Assembly: GCF_011040385.1 (NCBI RefSeq)
Contig: NZ_JAAIKB010000003.1
Location: forward strand, 124,001-188,000
Length of the DNA stretch: 64,000 nt
Direction of reading: 5' to 3'
DNA from: Falsiroseomonas algicola
GTDB taxonomy: Bacteria; Pseudomonadota; Alphaproteobacteria; Acetobacterales; Acetobacteraceae
Program-made: the position numbers and the translations under genes
The notes under the pieces: model-generated
What the model saw: only the letters and a program-made list of their open reading frames with translations
Databases searched by the model: none
Told to the model about the DNA's origin: nothing
In this document: piece by piece, positions 55,613 to 63,858 of the stretch
Position numbering within the stretch: the first letter of the stretch is position 1
Layout: each line of letters begins with the position of its first letter

Positions 55613-58063
55613 ATGGTGGATGGCCGCGGCCGCGTGCGCCCGCATTGGCGCGGGCTGCTCGGCGCCTATTCCTCCCTCGGCTACCCCGCCGTGGCGGAGC
55701 GCGCCCGTCGCCTGGACCGCGCCTTCGAGGAGGAGGGCGTGGCGACGGTGCTGGCCGCGGATGCCAGCGGCGGCGGCCCGCGATCCCGCCGCCCCTGGCG
55801 CTGCGACCCCGTGCCCCTGATCCTGCGGGCGGAGGAGTTCGAGGCGCTGGAAGGCGGCCTTGCCCAGCGCGCGCGACTGCTCGCCGCCATGCTGGACGAC
55901 CTCTACGGCCCGCAGGCGCTGCTGCGGGAAGGCGTGCTGCCGGCGGCGCTGGTGGCGGGCAACCCGCATTTCCTCCGCCCCTGCCGCGCCCCCGCGCCGC
56001 AGCCCTTCCCGCGGCTGATGTTCTACGGGGCCGACCTGCTGCGCGGCCCGGATGGCGAATGGCGCGTGGTGGCGGATCGCTGCGGCGGCGCCAATGGCGT
56101 GGGCTTCGCGGCGGAGAACCGCGCGCTGCTGGCCCGCGTGCTGCCGGAAGCCTTCCGCGCCGTGCAGGTGCGGCCGCTGCGCCCCTTCTTCGATGCCTGG
56201 CTCGACGGGCTGCAGAACCTGGCGCCGCCCGGCGTGGACAATCCCCGCATGGCGCTGCTGACGCCGGGCGCCAAGCAGGAGACCTGGCTGGAGCACCTGC
56301 TGCTGTCGCGTGAACTCGGCCTGGAACTGGTGGAGCCCGGCGACCTCACGGTGCGGGACGGCCAGGTCTTCCTGAAGACGCTGCGCGGGCTGCGCCGCAT
56401 CGACGTCATCCTCCGCCGCATCAAGGGGGAGCAGTCGGACCCGCTGGAATTCAATGCGGGATGGGGCGTGCCGGGGCTGATGCAGGTGCTGCGCGCCGGG
56501 GCCGTGCGCCTCGTGAACGCGCCGGGCTCCATGCTGGTGGAGGCGCCCGGCGCCGCCCCCTACCTCCCCGCCTGCGCGCGGTTCCTGCTGGGGGAGACGC
56601 TCTCGCTCGGCGCGCTGGAAACGCTGTGGCTGGGCGACGAGGAGTCGCGCCGCATCGTGCAGGCGGACCCCGATGCCTGGCGGCTGCGCTCCGCCTTCGA
56701 TCCCGCGCAGCCCGTGGCGCTCGGGGCGCTCGACGTCTTCTCGGGTCGCGGCACGACGCCGCCCTGGATGGTGGCGGCGACGCGACCCATGGCGCCCTCC
56801 GGTGCGCCGCGGCTGATGGGGGAGAGGCTGGACCCCGCCCCTGTGGTGCTGCGCATGTTCCTCGCGCGCGATGCCGGCGGCGCCTGGCGCGCCATGCCGG
56901 GGGGCCTCGCGCATGTGCTGGAAGGCGGGGGCGCGGAGCCGCAGCGCATCGCCGGGCCGCCCCCGCGCCGCGGCGCCGCCAAGGATGTCTGGGTGCTGGC
57001 GGAGGATGGGGGCGACATCCTCGGCCCCGCCGCGCCGCGCGTGGCGACGCTGCCGATCCGCCGCTCCTCCGGCGAATTGCCGTCCCGCGTCGCGGATGAC
57101 CTCTACTGGCTCGGCCGCTACCTGGAACGGCTGGAAGCCAATGCCCGGCTGACCCGCGCGCTGCTGGCGCGGCTGCTGCGCGGCGCCGCCCTGCCGCGCG
57201 AACTGGCCGAGATCCGCGCCCTGACGCGCTGCCTGCATGCCTCGGGCATCCTGGATGCGGAAGCGGCGGCGAGCCCCGCGGATGGCACCAGCCTGCCGCG
57301 CGCGCTCCTGGCCGCCGCCAGCCCCGCCGGCGCGCTGACCACGCTGCTGGAGATGGTGGAACGCCCCCAGGCCGCGGTGCGGGACCGGCTGACGCATGAC
57401 ATGTGGGCCGCCTTCGCGCAGTTGAGCCAGGAAGGCCGCGCCCGGCTCGCCGCCGGCACTACGGGGCTGGATGCGCTGGTGGAGGCGATGGGCGCCATCA
57501 TCCGCGCCTGCACGGGCCTGTCAGGCATCGCGGCGGAGAACATGGTGCGCGGCGGCGCCTGGATGTTCCTCGACCTCGGACGGCGGATCGAGCGCGCCAC
57601 CACCACCGCGCGCAACCTGGCCCATGCGCTGGACCAGCCGCCGCGCCGGATGGAGGCCGGGCTTCGCCTCGCGCTCGAGATCTGCGACAGCGCACTGACC
57701 TACCGCGCCCGCTACCTCGCCACCGTGCAGCCCGCGCCGGTGCTGGACCTGGTGCTGGCCGATCCCGGCAATCCCCGCGCGCTCGGCTTCCAGCTTAATG
57801 CGGTGAAGGACCGCCTGGCGGAGATCGGCGGCGCCGATGATGCGCTGGCCGCGACCGCCTCCGTCCTCGCCGCCCGGCCGCAGCGGCTGGTGGATGAGGT
57901 GCTGATGGAGGTGGACCGCGACGCCGCCGCCGCCCGCCTGCCCGATGCCCTGCTGGCGCTGGAGCATGAGACCGCGGCGCTGTCCGACGCCGTCGCGCGG
58001 CGCTATGTCAGCCATGTCCGCGCCCGCGCGCTGGACGAGGACGAGACGGGGGGAGCGGCATGA
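55613..58063 (+). CDS. Circularly permuted ATP-grasp and alpha-E domain fusion protein
   Basis: An 816-residue protein. The N-terminal half is a type 2 circularly permuted ATP-grasp (DGRGRVRPHWRGL at 3-15; YGADLLRGPDGEWRVVADR near 136-154; DVILRRIKGEQSDPLEF near 264), an amide-bond ligase fold. From about 475 (SRVADDLYWLGRYLERLEAN) the alpha-E helical domain follows, with DLGRRIERATTTARNL near 658. These are usually adjacent or fused and go with transglutaminases. The 62-nt gap to the previous gene includes an in-frame CTG at 55547; homologs may begin a few residues earlier than ATG 55613. Confidence 0.85.
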   Translation: MVDGRGRVRPHWRGLLGAYSSLGYPAVAERARRLDRAFEEEGVATVLAADASGGGPRSRRPWRCDPVPLILRAEEFEALEGGLAQRARLLAAMLDDLYGPQALLREGVLPAALVAGNPHFLRPCRAPAPQPFPRLMFYGADLLRGPDGEWRVVADRCGGANGVGFAAENRALLARVLPEAFRAVQVRPLRPFFDAWLDGLQNLAPPGVDNPRMALLTPGAKQETWLEHLLLSRELGLELVEPGDLTVRDGQVFLKTLRGLRRIDVILRRIKGEQSDPLEFNAGWGVPGLMQVLRAGAVRLVNAPGSMLVEAPGAAPYLPACARFLLGETLSLGALETLWLGDEESRRIVQADPDAWRLRSAFDPAQPVALGALDVFSGRGTTPPWMVAATRPMAPSGAPRLMGERLDPAPVVLRMFLARDAGGAWRAMPGGLAHVLEGGGAEPQRIAGPPPRRGAAKDVWVLAEDGGDILGPAAPRVATLPIRRSSGELPSRVADDLYWLGRYLERLEANARLTRALLARLLRGAALPRELAEIRALTRCLHASGILDAEAAASPADGTSLPRALLAAASPAGALTTLLEMVERPQAAVRDRLTHDMWAAFAQLSQEGRARLAAGTTGLDALVEAMGAIIRACTGLSGIAAENMVRGGAWMFLDLGRRIERATTTARNLAHALDQPPRRMEAGLRLALEICDSALTYRARYLATVQPAPVLDLVLADPGNPRALGFQLNAVKDRLAEIGGADDALAATASVLAARPQRLVDEVLMEVDRDAAAARLPDALLALEHETAALSDAVARRYVSHVRARALDEDETGGAA

Positions 58064-58224
58064 AACGACTGGGCGATCGCGATGCCCCCCGGCCGCGTCT
58101 CGCGGCCGAGGCCGCGAATGCGGCCCGCCGGTTGTCCGGCGAGCCTGGCGCGCGGAGCGCGCGCCCGGCGCCTGAGGGCAGAAAAGCAATGCCAAGCGGT
58201 CGCCGAAGGCGGCGCTTGGCATGA
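58060..58224 (+). CDS. Small basic ORF between alpha-E and transglutaminase genes
   Basis: A 54-codon frame with ATGA overlaps at both ends: its ATG overlaps the stop of the ATP-grasp/alpha-E gene, and its TGA overlaps the ATG of the next transglutaminase. The product is Arg-rich (MKRLGDRDAPRPRL at the start, SGRRRRRLA at the end) and has no recognisable fold. It may be a coupling peptide instead of a working protein, because a stable hairpin at its end covers the downstream start codon. The alternative is a structured intergenic repeat that is open by chance. Confidence 0.35.
   Translation: MKRLGDRDAPRPRLAAEAANAARRLSGEPGARSARPAPEGRKAMPSGRRRRRLA
58189..58222 (+). repeat. Hairpin over the transglutaminase start codon
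   Basis: ATGCCAAGCG (58189-58198) and CGCTTGGCAT (58213-58222) are perfect 10-bp arms; CGCC/GGCG adds a second stem around a GAA loop. The right arm contains the first two bases of the ATG at 58221. In mRNA this would hide the start until a ribosome translating the 54-codon frame opens it. It could also be a dispersed palindromic repeat. Confidence 0.6.
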
Positions 58225-59108
58225 CGCGATACGCGCTGCGGCACCACACGGCGTACAGCTATGGCAGGGCGGTGGACCTGGCGTCCCACCTGCTGCACCT
58301 GACGCCGCGCGCGGTGCCCGGCCAGCGCGTGGAGGCCGCCGCGCTGCACGTGGCCCCAGAATTCGGCTACCGCGTCGATGGCCACGACCATTTCGGCAAC
58401 GGCGTCACCTGGCTGTTCCTGGAAGCCCCGCACGCTGCCTTCGAGGTGACGCTGGAAGCGACCGTCGATGTCGCCTTCGCGCCGCCGCCGCCCGATGCCG
58501 CGACGCCGCCCTGGGAAGCCGTGCGCGATGCCGCGATGCGGCCGGAGGGGTGGGAGGCCGCGGAGTTCGCGCTGCCCTCCGCCCTGGCGCCGGCCGATCG
58601 CGCGGCGGGGCTCTATGCCGCGCGATCCTTCCCGGCGGGGCTGCCGGTGCTGGCGGGGCTGCGCGACCTCTGCGCCCGCATCAGGCGGGACTTCGCCTTC
58701 AAGCCGGGCGTCACCACCATCTCGACGCCGGTGGCGACCGTGCTCGCGCTGCGCGCCGGCGTCTGCCAGGACTTCGCGCATCTGATGATCGCGGGGCTGC
58801 GGGCCCTCGGCCTGCCCGCGCGCTACACCAGCGGCTATGTCCGCACGCGCCCGCCGCCCGGCCAGAAGCGGCGCCAGGGGGCGGACCAGTCGCATGCCTG
58901 GGTCGGCTGCTGGCTCGGCCCCGCGCAGGGCTGGGTGGACCTCGACCCCACCAACGACCTGGTGGTGTCGGATGAGCACCTGCTGCTGGGCTGGGGGCGG
59001 GACTATGCCGATGTCAGCCCGGTCAAGGGCATCCTGCTCGGCGGCGGGCGGCAGGGGCTGGAGGTCAGCGTCGATCTCGTGCCCGTGGATGAGGAGCAGG
59101 TCGCGTGA
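58221..59108 (+). CDS. Transglutaminase-like protein with bacterial N-terminal region
   Basis: A 295-residue protein. The bacterial transglutaminase N-terminal region (MTRYALRHHTAYSYGRAVDL) is followed by a papain-like core with Cys in AGVCQDFAHLMIAGLRALGL (about 178), His in QSHAWVGCWLG (about 224) and Asp in WVDLDPTN (about 240). All three triad residues are present. Such stand-alone proteins go with DUF2126 and ATP-grasp/alpha-E proteins as predicted peptidases or amide exchangers. The stop overlaps the EEP gene by ATGA. Confidence 0.88.
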   Translation: MTRYALRHHTAYSYGRAVDLASHLLHLTPRAVPGQRVEAAALHVAPEFGYRVDGHDHFGNGVTWLFLEAPHAAFEVTLEATVDVAFAPPPPDAATPPWEAVRDAAMRPEGWEAAEFALPSALAPADRAAGLYAARSFPAGLPVLAGLRDLCARIRRDFAFKPGVTTISTPVATVLALRAGVCQDFAHLMIAGLRALGLPARYTSGYVRTRPPPGQKRRQGADQSHAWVGCWLGPAQGWVDLDPTNDLVVSDEHLLLGWGRDYADVSPVKGILLGGGRQGLEVSVDLVPVDEEQVA

Positions 59109-59992
59109 CCATCACCTTCGCCACCTACAACATCCAGTACGGCAAGGGGCAGGACGGCGCCTACGACCTGGAGCGCATCGCGCGGGAGGTGGAGGCCGCC
59201 GACGTCATCGCGCTGCAGGAGGTGGCGACCGGCTTCGCGCGCAACGATTTCGTCGACCAGGCGGCCTGGTTCGCCGAAAGGCTCGATCGCTACGCCGTCT
59301 ACGGCGCGCCCTATGACGTCGATGCCAGCTACCGCGATGCCGCGACGGGGCGCGTGGTGAATCGCCGCCGGCGCTTCGGCAATGCGGTGCTCTCCCGCTG
59401 GCCGATCCGATCGACGCGGACGCTGGTGCTGCCCTTCAACCCGCCGGCGCGGGACCAGGACATCCAGCGCTGCGCGGTGGAGGCGGTGCTGGACCTCCCC
59501 GGCGGGCCGATCCGCGTCTATTCGCTGCACCTCTCCCACCTCACGCCCGGCACGCGGACCCCGCAGGTGGAGGCGCTGAAGGCGATGGTCGCCAGCGCGC
59601 CGCGGGACGGCATGGCCTGGGCCAATGAGCGCAACACCGACCCGACCTGGGCCGAGGGCTGGGCGGAGCCCGCGCCGCCCGAGCCCTGCATCCTGTTCGG
59701 CGACTTCAATTTGCGCCCTTCCGACCCGGAATATCCGCTGCTGGTCGGCGACCTCGGCCTTTCGGGGCCGCGCGTGCCGCTGCGCGGGCAGTTCGTCGAT
59801 GCCTGGGTGCAAGCGGGCCATGCGGAGCGCACGGGCTGCACGCTGGCCGAATGGAAGGGAGAGCCGGGCGGGCGGATCGACTATGCCTTCCTCCACCCGA
59901 TGCTCGCCCCTGCGCTGCAACGCGCCTGGATCGGCGATGATGCGACGGGCAGCGACCACTACCCCTTCTTCATCGAGATGGCGCTCGGCTGA
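59105..59992 (+). CDS. Endonuclease/exonuclease/phosphatase (EEP) family hydrolase
   Basis: A 295-residue EEP-fold protein, Mg-dependent phosphoesterase family. ATYNIQYGKG (about 6-15), DVIALQEVA (about 33-41, metal Glu), YSLHLSHLTPGT (about 140), GDFNLRPSD (about 199-207) and GSDHYPFFIEM (about 282-292, catalytic Asp-His) are in order. Possible substrates are nucleic acid, phospholipid or inositol phosphate. Its 4-nt overlap with the transglutaminase gene ties it to that cluster. The last seven codons and stop are repeated just downstream. Confidence 0.83.
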   Translation: MTITFATYNIQYGKGQDGAYDLERIAREVEAADVIALQEVATGFARNDFVDQAAWFAERLDRYAVYGAPYDVDASYRDAATGRVVNRRRRFGNAVLSRWPIRSTRTLVLPFNPPARDQDIQRCAVEAVLDLPGGPIRVYSLHLSHLTPGTRTPQVEALKAMVASAPRDGMAWANERNTDPTWAEGWAEPAPPEPCILFGDFNLRPSDPEYPLLVGDLGLSGPRVPLRGQFVDAWVQAGHAERTGCTLAEWKGEPGGRIDYAFLHPMLAPALQRAWIGDDATGSDHYPFFIEMALG

Positions 59993-60045
59993 CCTTCGGT
60001 ATCGACAGGCGACGCTTGGGCGCCATCGAGATGGCGCTCGGCTGA
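59971..60045 (+). repeat. 22-bp direct repeat of the EEP gene end
   Basis: The 22 bases at 59971-59992, which encode IEMALG and the stop, recur exactly at 60024-60045, 53 bp downstream in the intergenic region. This looks like a recent local duplication. A recombination between copies would leave the gene intact and delete 53 bp. Confidence 0.85.
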
Positions 60046-60149
60046 GCCTCCGGTCGCGGCGTCCTCCTGACAACGGAACGCGCCTGTTGAAGCCCGGCCG
60101 CCGGACGCGATAAGCAGGAAGGGGGAACGGCAACCGGGGGTGGTGGGCC

Positions 60150-61142
60150 ATGCATCCGCTGGACTGGTCGCGGCGCGACGCGGAACTGGCGCTGGCCGCC
60201 ATGAAGGCGGTCTTCACCCTCTACGGCAAGCGGGACCTCGCGCCGATCCATGCCGAGTTCCTGCTGGCCATGCGCGATGCCGTCTTCCGTCAGCCTGAGC
60301 TCGATCCGCTGGCGGTGCGGCCGGTCGGGCCCGGCGAATTCGCGGCGCTGGTGCCGGTGACGGAGCATCGCGAGCGCGCGCTCGAATACCTCACCATCGT
60401 CCCCTATGTGGACGTGGACATCGAGCCCGCGAAGGCGGAGCTGGTGCGGGAATATTTCGCCTTCGTCGGCCGCGGCAGCGATGCGCTGAAATTCCTCGAC
60501 AACATCGCGCACCAGCATGTGCGCGCCAGCCAGTTCTGCATCGCGCGAAAGCTGCTGCCGAAGCTGCTGCCCGGCGGGCCGGTGACGCAGGTGGCGCGCG
60601 CCATCCGCATGCTGCGGGAGAACCGGGGAGACGCCGCCAAGGCCGCGCGCTTCCAGGCGCTGGGCCGGCTGCCGGAACGCACGCTCGGCAATGTCTTCTA
60701 CCGCTTCCACCGCGCCCGCGGCTTCGCCCTGCCCGGGGAGCCCGGCTGCATGCCGGAGGATCTGCTGGCGCTGCACGACATCACCCACATGCTGTCGGGC
60801 TACAACACCGACGCGAACGGCGAGATCTGCGCCAATGCCTTCGCCGGCGGCTCCATGCCGAAGCATGCGCTGATGATCGCCGTGACGGGACTGCTGTCCT
60901 TCCACAACAAGGGCGGGCTGGACCAGAGCGGGAAGTACGCGGCCTCCACCGGCAACCTCAACCCGCGCGAATTCGCCAACGCCTTCCAGCGCGGCATGGA
61001 GAGCACCTGCCTGGTCGGCTGGGACTACCATCGGGACTGGGAGACGAGCGTCGATGAATTGCGCGCCCGCTTCAGGATCCGCGACGCCGCCGACATCTGG
61101 GACGACCCGCCGAGCGAGGAGGCCATGGCCCTGATGGCGTGA
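60150..61142 (+). CDS. Coq4-family-like metalloprotein
   Basis: A 330-residue protein. The stretch HDITHMLSGYNTDANGE (about 209-225) matches the Coq4 pattern His-Asp-x2-His-x11-Glu exactly, a predicted zinc site, followed by AGGSMPKHALMIA. Coq4 acts in ubiquinone biosynthesis, where it organises the complex and is reported to take part in ring C1 decarboxylation. This protein is longer than usual (about 220-270) and no ubiquinone gene is adjacent, so a different reaction is possible. ATG 60150 has no strong Shine-Dalgarno; GGGGG at about 60136 is 10 nt upstream. Confidence 0.6.
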   Translation: MHPLDWSRRDAELALAAMKAVFTLYGKRDLAPIHAEFLLAMRDAVFRQPELDPLAVRPVGPGEFAALVPVTEHRERALEYLTIVPYVDVDIEPAKAELVREYFAFVGRGSDALKFLDNIAHQHVRASQFCIARKLLPKLLPGGPVTQVARAIRMLRENRGDAAKAARFQALGRLPERTLGNVFYRFHRARGFALPGEPGCMPEDLLALHDITHMLSGYNTDANGEICANAFAGGSMPKHALMIAVTGLLSFHNKGGLDQSGKYAASTGNLNPREFANAFQRGMESTCLVGWDYHRDWETSVDELRARFRIRDAADIWDDPPSEEAMALMA

Positions 61143-61205
61143 TCGCCACCCTCCCTTGACCGGTGTCGCCAGCGGGGCGGAAGCTGGTTGTCAAGGAAGT
61201 TGGGG

Positions 61206-62798
61206 ATGGAAACGATGCTGCCTGGTTCACGCGCCGCGCTGGCGGCGCTGCTGGCGATCGGCATGGCGCAGGGCGCTGCCGCGCAGCCTCGCCAGGCCGT
61301 GCATCCCGGCACGCCCCAGCCGGATTGCGAGCGGATGGTGGGCTTCGACCGCAACGTCGTGATGCCGGGCTACCGGGCGGAGGAAGGCGGCCAGGCCGTC
61401 TGCATCCCCTTCATGCCGACCGCCCAGTTCACGCCGCCGGGGTATCGCGGCGACTTCCATGCCGATGAGTTCACGGATGCACGCATCCGCGCGCGCTACG
61501 TCGCCTGCCAGGCGGATGCCGGCTGCCTTGCCGCTGCGCGGGCTGGCGCCACCACCTTCACCTCCGCGGAGCGGCGCCGCACCGGCACGGTGGATGCGAG
61601 TGGCCTGGTGGACCCGCAGGGCGCGGTCGATCTTCGTGCCATCCGCCGCCCCGCCTTCTTCGCCCGCTGGCAGGAGCCGATCGCTGCGGCCGAGTCCCGC
61701 ACCTTCACGGTGGAGTTCACCGTGCCGCGGGACAGCTATGAGCGCCTGCACCTGAACCGGCACGATCCCATCAGGCTGCGCGGCTGGTACCTGGAGGGGC
61801 AGGGGATCGAGGTGGGCGCGGGGCGTCGCCGTGCCCTCGTCATGCTCAACAATGGCGGCGGCAACGAGATCACCGGCATCGACGACCCCGAGGCGAATGG
61901 CGTCACGCGCAACGCTCAGGGCGCCTTCGTGCCCGATGCCGCCGCCGCCACGCGGTCCGAACAGCCGGGCATGCGGCACTGGCGCGGCTTCGCCGCCGCG
62001 CTGAACGCGGCGGGCTTCGACGTGCTGGTCAGCGACCGCCGCGGCAACGGCATCTCCGGCGGCGTGTCCGGCTTCAACACGGCGGAACAGGCGCGCGACA
62101 TCTGGCGGCAATTGCAGCAGCTGGAGACGGGGGATGGCCTCAGGATGCTGACCCCTGACGGCCAGCTGCTGGAAGGCCGCGCCGCCGGCGGCCGGCTGCT
62201 GGCCGGCATGGGGGCGGCGGGCATCCCCATCGTCATCGGCGGCTATTCCCGCGGCAGCTACACGACGGCCTGGGCCATGCACCAGAACTTCGTGGAGGAC
62301 TGCAACCGCGACCAGCCCGGCACCGCCTGCGCACCGCCGCGCGGCCAGCCCAACATCCGCGGCGCGATCCTCTATGGCCCGAACGCCGGCGGCCTCGGCT
62401 GGCGGCTCGCGGGCCATGACATGATCGAGGCGGCGCTGCGCACGGAGCGCAACACCACCTACTACCCGGATGGGGAGGTCTATGCCGGCATCGCGCAATG
62501 GCCCGCGCTGATGGTGGTGAAGGGCACCTACGACTACGTGGAGGGCCTGGAAGGCTCCTTCGCCGCCTTCCACCGCGCGCGGGGCCTCAGGGAGATCCAC
62601 CTCTTTCGCGGCCCGCACCAGCTCAACACGCAGGCGCCGGAGGCGATGCGCATCGTGGGCGAACGCATGGTCGCCTTCTCCCGCGCCGCGGTGCTGGGGG
62701 AGCCCGCGGCGCAAGGCTTCCGCGAACCGCGCGACCTGCGCGACGCGGTGCTGGCCTCGACCCCGATCTGGGGCGCGACGACCGGCGCGGTGCCGTGA
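61206..62798 (+). CDS. Secreted alpha/beta hydrolase
   Basis: A 530-residue exported protein with signal peptide (SRAALAALLAIGMAQGAAAQ). After an N-terminal region of about 150 residues containing four cysteines, likely paired, comes an alpha/beta-hydrolase part: ALVMLNNGGGNEIT (oxyanion region, about 213), VLVSDRRGNGIS, nucleophile elbow GGYSRGSY (Ser about 347), and a final His in RGPHQLNTQ (about 471). ATG 61206 is preferred over 61188, as it has GGGG just upstream. Substrate unknown; periplasmic or extracellular esterase or lactonase is plausible. Confidence 0.72.
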   Translation: METMLPGSRAALAALLAIGMAQGAAAQPRQAVHPGTPQPDCERMVGFDRNVVMPGYRAEEGGQAVCIPFMPTAQFTPPGYRGDFHADEFTDARIRARYVACQADAGCLAAARAGATTFTSAERRRTGTVDASGLVDPQGAVDLRAIRRPAFFARWQEPIAAAESRTFTVEFTVPRDSYERLHLNRHDPIRLRGWYLEGQGIEVGAGRRRALVMLNNGGGNEITGIDDPEANGVTRNAQGAFVPDAAAATRSEQPGMRHWRGFAAALNAAGFDVLVSDRRGNGISGGVSGFNTAEQARDIWRQLQQLETGDGLRMLTPDGQLLEGRAAGGRLLAGMGAAGIPIVIGGYSRGSYTTAWAMHQNFVEDCNRDQPGTACAPPRGQPNIRGAILYGPNAGGLGWRLAGHDMIEAALRTERNTTYYPDGEVYAGIAQWPALMVVKGTYDYVEGLEGSFAAFHRARGLREIHLFRGPHQLNTQAPEAMRIVGERMVAFSRAAVLGEPAAQGFREPRDLRDAVLASTPIWGATTGAVP

Positions 62799-62854
62799 CT
62801 TGAGCGGGAGTTCCGGCCGGGCGTAGCGTGGCGCCGGTCAGCGGAGGATCGCCC

Positions 62855-63667
62855 ATGAAGATCGGCCTCGTCGGTGCCACCCAGGCCGCGGTGGCGGGGC
62901 TCGGCGCCCCCCGCGAACTCGCCGCCATCGCGGCGCCGGGGACGGAGATCCAGGCCTTCCCGACGCGCATGCCGGTCTTCGCGCATACGCCCCTGGAATT
63001 CGCCATGCAGGCGCTGAACACGGTGGAGGCGGGCGTCGCGGCCGCGGCCGCGGGCTGCGACGCGCTGGTGATCAATTCCTTCTCCGACTACGGGATCGCC
63101 GCGCTGAAGGCCGCGGTGGACATCCCCGTGGTGGGGGCGGCGGAGGCGACGCTGCGCTTCGTCGGCACGCTCGGCCCGCGCTTCGCGATCGTCACGGTCT
63201 GGCCGCCCTCGCTCGACTACATGCCGCGCCAGGTGATGCGGGAGGCGGGGGCGGAGGGTGGCTGCGTCCGCATCCGGCATGTGGGGGCGGAGGAGGTGGT
63301 GGCGGGCAGCGCGCGGCCGGATGGCTATGTCAGCGCGCTGCAGAATGGGCAGGGCGACATCCTGGCCCGTATCCAGGCCGCCTGCGACGCGGCGGTGGCG
63401 GAGGATGCGGTGGATGCCATCATCCTCGGCTGCACCTGCATGTCCCCGATCGCGGATCGGCTGAGGGCGGCGGTGCCAATCCTGAACCCGCTGGGCGTGG
63501 CGCTGAAGGTGGCGGAGATGCAGGCGGTGCTCGGCCTGCGTCCGGTGGCGACGGCGCCTCGGCGGCTGCAATCCCTGGCCCGGCTGTCGCAGATGGTGGC
63601 CGCTGGCGCGACGCTGGGAACGGATGGCGACTGTGCCGTCTGCGCGGTGGCCGCCGCTGCCGAATAG
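62855..63667 (+). CDS. Asp/Glu racemase superfamily protein with a single catalytic Cys
   Basis: A 270-residue protein of the Asp/Glu/hydantoin racemase fold, a two-domain pseudo-symmetric enzyme. The second-domain cysteine is present in DAIILGCTCMSPI (Cys193 and Cys195), but the first-domain position, usually Cys in an 'ACFGDPG'-like loop, is Ser75 in INSFSDYG. Racemases need both; arylmalonate decarboxylase and some isomerases use one. GGAGG lies 10 nt before the ATG at 62855. The C-terminal 30 residues (DGDCAVCAVAAAAE) are unusual for the fold. Confidence 0.78.
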   Translation: MKIGLVGATQAAVAGLGAPRELAAIAAPGTEIQAFPTRMPVFAHTPLEFAMQALNTVEAGVAAAAAGCDALVINSFSDYGIAALKAAVDIPVVGAAEATLRFVGTLGPRFAIVTVWPPSLDYMPRQVMREAGAEGGCVRIRHVGAEEVVAGSARPDGYVSALQNGQGDILARIQAACDAAVAEDAVDAIILGCTCMSPIADRLRAAVPILNPLGVALKVAEMQAVLGLRPVATAPRRLQSLARLSQMVAAGATLGTDGDCAVCAVAAAAE

Positions 63668-63858
63668 CGGGCGGCAGTGGCCTTTTAGTCACTAAGCCCT
63701 TTTAGCCGGTTCTGCCGATTATGGGCGTTTAGCACCGATTTTCGAGGGCGGCGGCGAAGGTGCCAGGGGGCAGGGCGGGCTGGATGCAGTGCAGGCGCAG
63801 GATGGCCGGAACATAGAGCGAACATAAGGCGCGCTGCAAGTGTTTTCTCCGCGGCCGA
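63668..63858. other. Convergent intergenic region with AT-rich stretch
   Basis: This 191-bp gap between two convergent genes is less GC-rich than its surroundings, with two CTTTTAG copies (about 63683 and 63697) and the LexA-type site at 63809-63823. No gene or clear hairpin terminator was found. Short frames that overlap the LexA-type site on the minus strand do not look coding. Confidence 0.5.
63809..63823. promoter_or_regulatory. LexA-box-like direct repeat GAAC-N7-GAAC
   Basis: GAAC ATAGAGC GAAC matches the alphaproteobacterial SOS box (GTTC-N7-GTTC on the other strand). No start codon of a recognised gene lies next to it; the racemase and the DUF1289 gene both end toward it. It could drive an unannotated transcript, or be a chance match. 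Confidence 0.4.

Noticed and set aside
58060-58224. Small basic ORF as an antimicrobial or ribosomal peptide
   Set aside because: No signal peptide, no similarity to a ribosomal protein, and the hairpin at its end points to a coupling or repeat role.
63667-63825. Possible small SOS-induced gene on the minus strand below the LexA-type box
   Set aside because: The available ATGs lie inside the box itself and the predicted peptide (Pro/Arg-rich) has no RBS or family.
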